From JBLHGN01 sp047616325 (GTDB lineage: Bacteria > Pseudomonadota > Gammaproteobacteria > Pseudomonadales > Cellvibrionaceae), in contig JBLHGN010000232.1 of the NCBI GenBank assembly GCA_047616325.1, positions 1 to 5,805 of the forward strand: a DNA stretch of 5,805 nucleotides, given 5' to 3'. The notes beneath the pieces are model-generated. The model saw nothing but the letters and a program-made list of their open reading frames with translations, had not been told where the DNA came from and ran no database searches. This document shows, one piece after another, positions 1-5,786 of this stretch. The translations under genes and the position numbers were made by a program. Positions within the stretch are counted from its first letter, which is position 1. Each line of letters opens with the position of its first letter.

Positions 1-2
1 GT

Positions 3-92
3 GTGACTTTAGGCGTTTCCAGGCAATCGCTATCTGCAGCCGTCAAATTAAAAAGCCTCATGCCATTTCATAGCATCAGAGCTAATAAGTGA
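3..92 (+). pseudogene. Possible HTH antitoxin-like fragment (HigA-type, doubtful)
   Basis: A 29-codon open frame, closed by TGA at 90-92, contains the string LGVSRQSLSAAV. This resembles the recognition-helix segment of XRE-type helix-turn-helix antitoxins of the HigA group, in which LGVSRQxLS is common. The expected downstream part (an Asn-x-x-(A/G)-x-S-P motif and more helices) cannot be read cleanly in any frame, and the sequence runs off the left edge. If real, it is a broken internal or C-terminal piece of an antitoxin. The resemblance rests on about a dozen residues, so chance similarity is quite possible. No partner toxin is visible. Confidence 0.2.
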
Positions 93-218
93 AATTTTAT
101 ACATACCATTGCTTCGATTTTTTCCCTAAGCCCTTGATCACACTGTTTTAGTGATGCTACCTCACATCCAATAGGGCACTTGTCGCTTGCTCTGTTTTTT
201 ATTGTTTTTCCACTTTAG

Positions 219-463
219 GTCAGCCAGCCAGTCAGCCCAATGTCCAATGTTAACGCATAAATTACTTGAAGCGAAGTTTCAACGAGAGGCTCCTCGGCGC
301 TTGTCAGGCCGCATAGAACTCGACAATGCTTACTTGGATGGCGAGCATGAGGGTAAGCCTGGCCGAGGCTCTGAAAATAAATTTGCCTTTGTCGCTGCGG
401 TACAAACGAAGGTAAAAAAACCACCCAATTCTCGCGCGCCTTGATCGTGTTGACCCATCTTCG
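219..463 (+). pseudogene. IS1595/ISXO2-like transposase fragment
   Basis: This is the central part of a DDE-type transposase of the IS1595 (ISXO2-like) group. The readable frame gives HKLLEAKFQREAPRRLSGR, then RIELDNAYLDGE, then KPGRGSENKFAFVAAVQT, matching the family's pattern of a (I/V)E(I/V)D(D/E)AYLGGE block, a glycine-rich loop and FVAAVQT. The Asp codon at 322-324 is the likely first catalytic Asp. Upstream, 219-260 gives only a scrambled trace of the VSQPTAWRIKHKLLE helix, split by stops and a frame change. Downstream, the frame shifts by +1 near 434-444, after which ARLDRVDP can be read before homology ends at about 463. The N-terminal zinc ribbon and the other catalytic residues are missing, so it cannot encode an active enzyme. 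The family is clear; the exact edges are not. Confidence 0.85.
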
Positions 464-632
464 TGGCGCACACCTCCAATAAGATATATACCGCGCAAAA
501 AAGACTTTTTTCGGTCCAGGGAAATATATTTCACTTAAAAATCAATGAGTTAATGCTTTCGGCTTCTGAGGTAGTGCCATTAAATTATTTTAATGTTTGT
601 TTTTTGATAAAAATAAGGCACGCCCCTGCCGT
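464..632 (+). other. AT-rich spacer between two IS remnants
   Basis: No gene is recognisable here. The stretch is AT-rich and carries a perfect 12-base palindrome, GAAATATATTTC, at 521-532 and a near-palindrome around 579-594. It probably holds the decayed right part of the IS1595-like element and the left end and promoter region of the IS1634-like element that follows, but I cannot place either terminus. Confidence 0.4.
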
Positions 633-1452
633 ATATTTATACGCATATTTCCCATAAAAAGTAAAAAATCTGGCGGCTCTTACTACAGTTACAGGCTGGA
701 GGAAAACGTGCTCACTGGAACAAGAGTCAAATAAATACCTTGCTCAACCTGGGCAAGCATTTTGATATTGATCCAACGCATTGGCACCCTTTGACCGCGC
801 GCATCGACCAGATCATTCAGGGTGAGCAACACCAGAACACCCTTCAGTTTTTTTTGGCGATCAGCCCGCACTCGACAGTGATATGTACATGGCCACCCAG
901 CGCTAGGCCGCATTAGTGTTGCAGAAGCTATCGACCTCTGTTTGTGAAAAAACATTATCCGATGAACACGTACCCACCACGGATTACCATACCTTTGATG
1001 TCAACCGGTTAGACGTACTTCACCCCAGAAGCATTTGCCCGAAACGCTGTTTTTGCATGCTTTGATGCAGTTAAGCTGCGAACCCTGGGGTTTAATGAAA
1101 ATTGTGGTGTTGGATGCAGGCATTGCCTCGCAAGATAATTTGGATTGGCTAAAAGAACACGGCTATCGCTACATTGTTGTGAGTCGTGAACGTTATAAGG
1201 AGCGCCCTGAATTGAATGGCGACGCGGTGATCGTTAAGAATAAGACGGCCGATCAGGTGATTACCAAACGGCTTGAAGACACTGGCACTGGGGAGATTCG
1301 ACTATGTTGTCACTCCGAAAAAGAGAGAAAAAAGACCAAGCAATCTGCACTCAATCCGCACTCAATTCAACGGTCGATTTGAAGAATAGCTGAACATTCT
1401 GAATGAGGGGCTGAGAAAAAAAGGAGCGTCAAAATTGCACCCTATTGTTTTA
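633..1452 (+). pseudogene. IS1634-like transposase, decayed and internally deleted
   Basis: This is a remnant of a long DDE transposase of the type annotated as IS1634 family. The N-terminus reads FIRIFPIKSKKSGGSYYSYR from about 636; ATA at 633-635 sits where a Met would be expected, so the start looks mutated. After a frame change near 732 comes LLNLGKHFDIDPTHWHPL and then ARIDQIIQGEQ, followed by DYHTFDVNRLDVLHPRS (961-1030). A further shift near 1035 leads to ETLFLHALMQL. The sequence then jumps at about 1095 straight to KIVVLDAGIASQDNLDWL and YRYIVVSRERY, which carry the second catalytic Asp. In intact relatives these parts are well over 100 residues apart, so a large internal piece, including the first Asp, is gone. 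After two more small shifts, FNGRFEE and LNILNEGLRKKGA are read up to about 1440. The C-terminus with the catalytic Glu is missing. The element is dead. Confidence 0.85.
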
Positions 1453-1582
1453 TAAGGATATTTTTGTCTGAGCTACGAAGTTTGGCTAGGAATATCCCCC
1501 TTGAGGCCACGGGGCATGGGGGTTGAGCGACGTTAGATCTCATGGTGATTTTCTATGAGCTCAGTGGTTGAGGTAGAGAGTG

Positions 1583-1795
1583 ATGAATTTCAAAGGTATC
1601 AAGCAGAAGCTTCTTCGCTTTAAGCGTATATTCTCTGCGCGTTGGTCAACGTTTGTTGGCAATAATCCCCGCTATGACACCCATTACTATCATTCAGAGG
1701 TGAAAAAATGCTGTCGTGTGGCAGTGAGGAGAATGGGTTTGCGAGCCATCAGTGCCGTTGTTGCGGTAAGGGAGAGCATAAAGTAAATTTCATTA
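1583..1795 (+). pseudogene. IS91-like transposase, N-terminal zinc-binding fragment
   Basis: An ATG at 1583 (with GTG at 1580 in frame) lies about 9 bases after a GAGG-type ribosome binding site at 1569-1573. The product starts MNFKGIKQKLLRFKRIFSAR and continues PRYDTHYYHSEVKK. The frame then slips at the A-run 1703-1708, which appears to have lost one A. In the next frame it resumes as MLSCGSEENGFASHQCRCCG and ends near HKVNF. This matches the N-terminal domain of IS91/IS801-type (Y2, HUH) rolling-circle transposases, where a conserved CG...GF stretch leads into a zinc-binding Cys pair. Homology stops just before the usual SCK...CP motif, where the IS1380-like sequence takes over at about 1787-1795. 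The catalytic tyrosine domain is absent. The family call is fairly sure; the insertion or deletion history is inferred. Confidence 0.7.
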
Positions 1796-2956
1796 TCGAT
1801 TCTATCAAGACACAATCGCTACGCGCATATTGCAAGCCTAATCGGCGATCGAGTTAACACCCGGTTGCTGGGTATAAGCAAAGTGGTCAGTGATGATTCC
1901 ACACGAGGGGAGTTAAAAAGAATAGATGTTAACGAGGGGATTTCTTGGCTTTAAAATCACTTACAACGTTGTTATGAACCACTATTGTCACAGCCTTGGA
2001 TTCTCGATTCGGATGTCACCATAAAGCCCCTTTATGGCCATCAAGAAGGTGCCAAGGTTAGTTATAATCCGCACAAACCTGGGAGACCACCACATACCTA
2101 TCACACCTATATAATGGCTAACCTTCGTCTTGTTTTAGAAGTAGAAGTTCAGGCGGGAACAGATACGTCGGCGAGCTATTCTTCATCAGGATTATGGGAG
2201 CTATTAGATCGTATCCCCAGGCCTTTGTTGCCGCAGTTTATCCGCGGAGATAGCGACTGGGGCACCGAAGATGTCATGGTCATGGCAGAGGATAAGGATG
2301 TCGATTATCTATTTAAATTGCGCAAGTCAAGATATGTCAAGGAGCTACTATACAAGCACCATAGCCTCGCGGGATGGAATTATGTGATCGATAGCTGGGG
2401 AGCAAAAGATTCCGTATTAAAGCTCATGGCATGGAGTAAGAAAAGACGAGTTATCATGATTTGAAGACGACTACCCAAATATACTTTACTAGCCATTGAA
2501 AACAATAAAAATGTCCAGGACCGTTTTGGTTTTTTGGAAGGTTTTAGTACGTTTGAATGCGCGGTACTGGTGACATTCCTAAAAGATGAATAAGTCGGTA
2601 TTGTTCATCACTACAGAGCTAGCGCTGACTGGTAAAATAATTTCGATGAAATAAAAAACCACTGGGGCTGTGGAGGCTTTACAATCCACGCAATTGAACC
2701 TTGCCACATGATCGCGAGAATAACGGCACTGATTTACAATTGGTGGAATATTTTTGCTCGCTTGGCCCATTCTGACAAACATATGGAGGCCATTTCGAGT
2801 CGTTTTTTAGTACTGAGTTCTGTAGGGAGGTTAACAGAACACCCACGGCAGAAGAAAATGGCTTTTACCCACATACATGCAAAATCCGATTTTTTACAAG
2901 ACGCATTTCAATGCATTCAGGCATTTTTTAATGACTTAAAAGTAAATGCGCCGTAG
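1790..2956 (+). pseudogene. IS1380-like DDE transposase, copy 1, with in-frame stops
   Basis: One continuous frame runs from the IS91 junction to TAG at 2954-2956, giving family landmarks in order: NRYAHIASLIGDRVNTRLLG, SKVVSDDSTRGELKRID, PWILDSDVTIKPLYGHQEG, YNPHKPGRPPHTYHTYIMA, FIRGDSDWGTE, YLFKLRKS, NNFDEIKNHWGCGGF and ALIYNWWNIFARLA. The first Asp (DSD) and second Asp (RGD) of the DDE triad are present. Four stops interrupt it: TAA 1952-1954 (probably from a Gln codon), TGA 2462-2464 (where relatives have Arg), TAA 2591-2593, and TAA 2633-2635. The last replaces the catalytic Glu of the Y-R-E-K motif, which the second copy still encodes as GAA. An in-frame 18-base deletion near 2541 is seen against copy 2. 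The N-terminal 50 or so residues are missing. The longest open piece, 1985-2464, has no credible start. Calling it IS1380 rests on remembered relatives; it is certainly an IS4-superfamily DDE enzyme. Confidence 0.85.
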
Positions 2957-3140
2957 TTGTGGCCATTTGATAAATGATGTCGAATTTTGTATAAAGCGAT
3001 GAAGAAATTTCTTGGCGGGCGTTATTAAAACGCACCGAACGAAGCCTGCCTCGTCAACTAAACTTACGTTATTCTGAAAGAAACTGACTGACCTGGCGTT
3101 GAAAAAAGCGCCTGCAGGGAGCGTTTAACTGAGGAATTTA
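2437..3140 (+). repeat. Long inverted repeat, left arm
   Basis: This segment, covering the C-terminal third of the transposase and the element's 3' tail, matches the reverse complement of 4862-5578 over its whole length. By eye the arms are roughly four fifths identical, with an 18-base deletion and several single-base indels between them. The enclosed segment 3141-4861 carries the only intact gene. The divergence says that the arms are old or came from different element lineages, not from a recent local duplication. Confidence 0.85.
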
Positions 3141-3362
3141 TGTTTATGCATGTTGACTCCAGTTTAAACGGTCATCTCCACACCACTAGACGTAGTTGTT
3201 TGCAATAAGTAAACGCCTGTATCTGGTGCCGCAAATCTGTCCACTTCGATTCCCCCTCGCGACGAGCCATTTATGGACGGGCACTCGCTAGCAAGATCGC
3301 ATGGGTGTACATATGAGATTTCTAAATATTCTGCTTTAAAAATTTCAGTTTTTTCTAAAAAA
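3141..3362. other. Region between IS copy 1 and the HD-GYP-like gene
   Basis: No gene is recognised in these 222 bases. Two short unassigned open frames overlap here: a + strand frame at 3209-3316 (35 residues, with CIWCRKSVHFDSP and no good start) and a - strand frame at 3172-3270 (32 residues from an ATG, starting MARREGESKW, without a clear ribosome binding site). Neither matches a family I know. The A/T-rich end near 3335-3362 lies just after the - strand gene but forms no convincing terminator hairpin. Confidence 0.4.
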
Positions 3363-4667
3363 TCAATCGTAGTTCAGCCCAAATTCTATGGGAAGGTGCA
3401 ATGCCTGAACTAAAGATTTTTCGCCGATATGTTGTGGGTTTTTTCTGGCAATGTTGCGCACTAGGTTCAGTGCTAGGGTGATTCGTTCGTGCCTAGATTG
3501 TGTTTTATTGTTTATGGTGTCAGCGGCCTTTTTCTGAATGTTGCCATCGCGCAGGGTCTCAAGAATTGTTTTTACTAATGTAGCGGAATTCTCGCTATTT
3601 TCTTCCCCCCAACGATGACTGGCGTTGCGAAAGTCAGCAATAAAACCCTCAATCACTTTTTTTTCGTAACGGGGCTTTACATCTCCCTGGCCGAGCACGT
3701 AGCCGCAGGTGATAGCAAAGGCTTCGGCGGGATTATACTTTTCAAAAAAGCCCAAATACAAGTCACAAATGCCCGAAATTTGAGCAATTATGGGCATGCC
3801 CGTTTGCAATACTTCGGTAACCACCGGATGGCGCATGCGCGCCAGCGGGCCAGAGCTGTCGGTGAATTCATGGTGAAGCAGAATAGCATTCAGTACGTTT
3901 TGAGAGACTTTGTGCGTGTCGTCTTTCATCGTGTTATTCGATTCTATGACAACTTTATGGCTCACTAGCGGGTGCATCACTTCGAAATCTTGAATAAAGT
4001 CTTGCAGGCGTGCGTAGCCTATGTCTTTCAGCAGCCCCAGGGTGAGCAATTCCTTTAGCTCGCACTGCGACAGGCCCATTTGATTGGCAATAGACACCAT
4101 GCAGATAAGTGAACTTCGATTTAGTTCATGTTTTTTGGCCCAATCTTGATGTTGGAAAACTTGTAAGTATCCGTCAATTGCGGCTCCAAAATTTATTTCA
4201 CGACTTAGCTTCTCGATTTGGCTAAGAACACCCCTTAAATCAATATCTTGTAATACAGGATATTTACTGATCAGTGTCTCTACGGATTCATCAATCAAAA
4301 AATCTTTGGCGCTGCTTTCCTTACTTAGCGGAGCGAGGATTTTGTCGAAAGACTCTACTTTTGTGCACTGCTCGACAAATGTGGCAATTTCCCCTTTAAT
4401 ATCGCTCTCAAGAAACATGTGTTTGCCATGGTGAATATACAAATCTACTTCCGTTAAAGCTTCCACCACTCGCGCGCTAAATGGAATATCTTTTTGTATG
4501 TAGGGCGGCCCGTCGAGTTGGCGTATTAAGGCAGCCTCTGAGGTGGCGTGTTTAGTAATCCGGTAAATGGGCACCATGCTCGAACAGCCGGACGAAAAAA
4601 TCATCTCGCGGTAATAGTGCTCGGTTTCTTGGATAATTGATTCTAGGGCGGTAATGATATCTAACAT
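3363..4667 (-). CDS. Degenerate HD-GYP-like domain protein (434 aa)
   Basis: This is the only intact gene in the window. Residues 1 to about 165 are probably mostly helical and match no domain I recognise. Residues about 180-345 follow the layout of an HD-GYP phosphodiesterase domain: SIANQMGLS (192-200) for the helix after the first ligand, LLKDIGY (212-218) for the usual LLHDIGK, MHPLVSHKVV (231-240) for the E..xxHP..G segment, LLHHEFTDSSGPL (263-275) for HHExxDGSGYP, ISGICDLYLGFF (297-308) for the vaDxyda segment, and KPRYEKKVIEGFIADF near 331-346. Several signature residues are lost: the first His ligand (around residue 182), the His of the HD pair (now Lys214), the Lys of DIGK (now Tyr218), and the Tyr of GYP. 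Asp215, His232, His265, His266 and Asp302 remain. Classical c-di-GMP hydrolysis is therefore doubtful; a binding or scaffold role is possible. No signal peptide or membrane segment is seen, so it is likely cytoplasmic. The ATG start has an AAGGA site 9 bases upstream. No operon partner is present. The HD-superfamily call is fairly good; the function is unknown. Confidence 0.8.
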   Translation of the reverse strand: MLDIITALESIIQETEHYYREMIFSSGCSSMVPIYRITKHATSEAALIRQLDGPPYIQKDIPFSARVVEALTEVDLYIHHGKHMFLESDIKGEIATFVEQCTKVESFDKILAPLSKESSAKDFLIDESVETLISKYPVLQDIDLRGVLSQIEKLSREINFGAAIDGYLQVFQHQDWAKKHELNRSSLICMVSIANQMGLSQCELKELLTLGLLKDIGYARLQDFIQDFEVMHPLVSHKVVIESNNTMKDDTHKVSQNVLNAILLHHEFTDSSGPLARMRHPVVTEVLQTGMPIIAQISGICDLYLGFFEKYNPAEAFAITCGYVLGQGDVKPRYEKKVIEGFIADFRNASHRWGEENSENSATLVKTILETLRDGNIQKKAADTINNKTQSRHERITLALNLVRNIARKNPQHIGEKSLVQALHLPIEFGLNYD

Positions 4668-4676
4668 CGATATTAA

Positions 4677-4681
4677 TCCTT
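4677..4681 (-). promoter_or_regulatory. Ribosome binding site of the HD-GYP-like gene
   Basis: On the - strand AAGGA lies 9 bases before the ATG at 4667-4665. It is a good Shine-Dalgarno match at normal spacing and supports this start over later in-frame Met codons, such as residue 22. Confidence 0.7.
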
Positions 4682-4695
4682 TTTTCGGTACAACA

Positions 4696-4701
4696 AGTAT
4701 A
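4696..4701 (-). promoter_or_regulatory. Candidate -10 box (TATACT) upstream of the HD-GYP-like gene
   Basis: TATACT on the - strand, 28 bases before the start codon, would give a short leader of about 20 bases containing the ribosome binding site. No good TTGACA-like hexamer sits 16-18 bases further upstream, so this is a weak call. If correct, the gene is transcribed from its own promoter between the two IS arms and not from an IS. Confidence 0.25.
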
Positions 4702-4861
4702 GGAACGTTTCGGCATCATGCGTGGTTGTCAGTGCTACAAAAAAATAATTTTAGTACTAATTGTTAGTGTATATGACGGGAGGGCAGAGGTGTTGCGTTA
4801 GCTGCGATAATATATGTGACAAAAAAAAACATGTGGCGACAGGGTGATTAAAAGAGAATCC

Positions 4862-5578
4862 TAAATCCCTCCGCTAAACGTTCCCTGCCAGCGCTATTTT
4901 CAACGCCAGGCTAGTCAATTTTTTCAGAATAATATAGGTTTAGTTGAAGATATAACCTTCATTCTGAGGTTTTAATAACGCGCCGCCAAGAAGTTTTTTC
5001 ATCGCTTCACTCAAAATTCGACAGCATCTATCCAATCGCCTCAACTACGGCGCATTTACTTTTAAGTCATTAAAAATATCTGAATGCGTTGAAATAGGTC
5101 TTGTACAAAATCAGATTTTGTATGTATGTTGGCAATAGTCATTTTCTTCTGCCGTGGGTGTTCCGTTAACCTCCCTACGGAACTCAGTAATAATGGACGG
5201 CTCGTAATGGCCACCATATGTTTGTCAGAATCGGCCAAACGACCAAAAATGTTTCACAAATTGTAAATCTGTGCCGTTATTCTCGCGATCATGTGGCAAG
5301 GCTCAACCGCATGGGTTGTAAAGCCTCCCCAGCCCCAGTGGTTTCATTCGCATCGAAGTTATTTTCACAGGCAGTGCTATCTCTGTAGTGATTAACAGTA
5401 CTGAGCTATTTATCTTTTAGGGGGGCACCAGTACCGCGTATTCAAACGTACTAAAATATTCCGCATCTTCCGCTTCTTCCAAAAAACCAAAATGTTCCCG
5501 ACCATTTTTATTGTATTAAATGGCTAGTAAAGTATCTTTGGGTATTCGTCTGCAAATCATGAAAACTCGTCTTTCTTA
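4862..5578 (-). mobile_element. IS1380-like element remnant, copy 2 (inverted, 5'-truncated)
   Basis: The - strand of this segment is a second copy of the 3' half of the element seen at 2437-3140. It starts abruptly at 5578, in the middle of the transposase (at a Lys-Lys equivalent of the AWSKKRRV region), directly against the 104-bp tandem repeats. It ends at about 4862, at the same inferred terminus as copy 1. Only the 3' end survives, so terminal inverted repeats cannot be compared, and no target duplication is visible. Confidence 0.8.
4862..5578 (-). repeat. Long inverted repeat, right arm
   Basis: This is the partner of the arm at 2437-3140. Together they bracket 1.7 kb containing the intact HD-GYP-like gene. 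The best-matching blocks are around 5275-5310, where about 30 consecutive bases (the CACATGATCGCGAGAATAAC segment) are nearly identical to 2702-2735 in reverse complement. Confidence 0.85.
5045..5578 (-). pseudogene. IS1380-like transposase, copy 2, C-terminal fragment
   Basis: Read on the - strand with frame changes, this gives FGFLEEAEDAEYFSTFEYAV, then YRDSTACENNFD, and the HMIARITAQIYN and DKHMVAITSR stretches, ending with NAP and TAG at 5047-5045, as in copy 1. It keeps the catalytic Glu codon (GAA in CENNFD), which is a stop in copy 1, and the EEAEDAEY stretch that copy 1 has lost. It has lost the KNHWG part to a frame shift and carries frameshifts at a C-run near 5420 and at a T-run near 5077. 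A TAG stands at the same codon as the TAA at 2591-2593 of copy 1. It has no start and no first or second catalytic Asp, so it is non-functional. Confidence 0.8.
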
Positions 5579-5786
5579 GGAGCGCGCATAAAATAACGTC
5601 CGAAATTTACGAAGTGGCTGGTATCACTTTATAATTTAATTCCCCCAATACCTGATAAAAAATAATCGTCCCGGTGTCGTAAGGAACGTGCATGAAATAA
5701 CGTCCGGAATTTACGAAGTGGCCGGTATCACTTTATAATTTAACTTCCCCAATACCTGATCAAAAACAATCGTCCCGGTGTCGTAA
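5579..5786. repeat. Two tandem 104-bp repeat units
   Basis: Unit 1 (5579-5682) and unit 2 (5683-5786) align without gaps at an exact 104-base period, with roughly a dozen or more substitutions between them. For example, AAATAACGTCC occurs at 5591 and 5695, and CGTCCCGGTGTCGTAA at 5667 and 5771. The left edge of unit 1 coincides with the truncation point of IS copy 2, so further units may have been lost there. Right of unit 2, sequence up to the edge (ATTTCCTTACATGC) looks only partly related. Each unit contains an imperfect palindrome, with AATTTACGA at one end and TCGTAA(ATT) at the other. On the - strand each unit encodes the same C-terminal peptide. Confidence 0.9.
5607..5693 (-). pseudogene. 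Duplicated C-terminal fragment as a 28-codon ORF
   Basis: Within repeat unit 1 the - strand has ATG at 5693-5691, followed by HVPYDTGTIIFYQVLGELNY, then KVIPATS and TAA at 5609-5607. It is the same tail as the frame at 5711-5805, but in a different frame because the 104-base period is not a multiple of three. There is no obvious ribosome binding site. It is best seen as a tandem duplicate of a gene's 3' end, not as an independent gene. Confidence 0.35.

Larger units (their letters stand above)
1790..3140 (+). mobile_element. IS1380-like element remnant, copy 1 (5' end lost)
   Basis: This is the body and 3' end of an insertion sequence whose transposase is described separately. The right boundary at about 3140 comes from comparison with the inverted second copy: both share sequence up to a GAGG-ATTTA type end (3131-3140 here, 4862-4872 on the opposite strand) and then diverge completely. 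The left end is missing because the element joins an IS91-like fragment at about 1790. About 184 bases of shared non-coding tail lie between the transposase stop codon (2954-2956) and the inferred end. Target-site duplications cannot be seen. Confidence 0.75.

Noticed and set aside
689..955. 88-codon - strand open frame inside the IS1634-like remnant
   Set aside because: The + strand at the same place carries recognisable transposase sequence (LLNLGKHFDIDPTHWHPL), so this is a shadow.
2579..2782. 67-codon - strand open frame inside IS copy 1
   Set aside because: It is antisense to clear transposase sequence (FDEIKNHWG, ALIYNWW) and is disrupted in copy 2.
3005..3140. Integron attC site (GGCGGGCGTTAT near 3014 and GCGTTTAAC near 3121)
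   Set aside because: The boxes do not pair as R and L sites should, copy 2 does not keep them, and no cassette ORF or integrase is present.
3230..3270. tRNA-like 3' end (TTCGATTCCCCC followed by GACGAGCCA)
   Set aside because: The bases that should pair in the T-stem (TCCAC with CCCCC) do not, and no anticodon or acceptor arm is found upstream.
3330..3365. Terminator after the HD-GYP-like gene
   Set aside because: Only an A/T run pairing (TTTTTT with AAAAAA across two bases) is present; there is no GC-rich stem before a T tract on the - strand.
3615..3968. 117-codon + strand open frame opposite the HD-GYP-like gene
   Set aside because: It lies wholly inside the 434-codon gene on the other strand and shows no family features.
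5612..5636. Promoter in each 104-bp unit (TTACGA, 17 bases, TATAAT)
   Set aside because: The -35 match is poor, and the TATAAT is explained by the Asn-Tyr codons on the other strand. It is duplicated only because the unit is.
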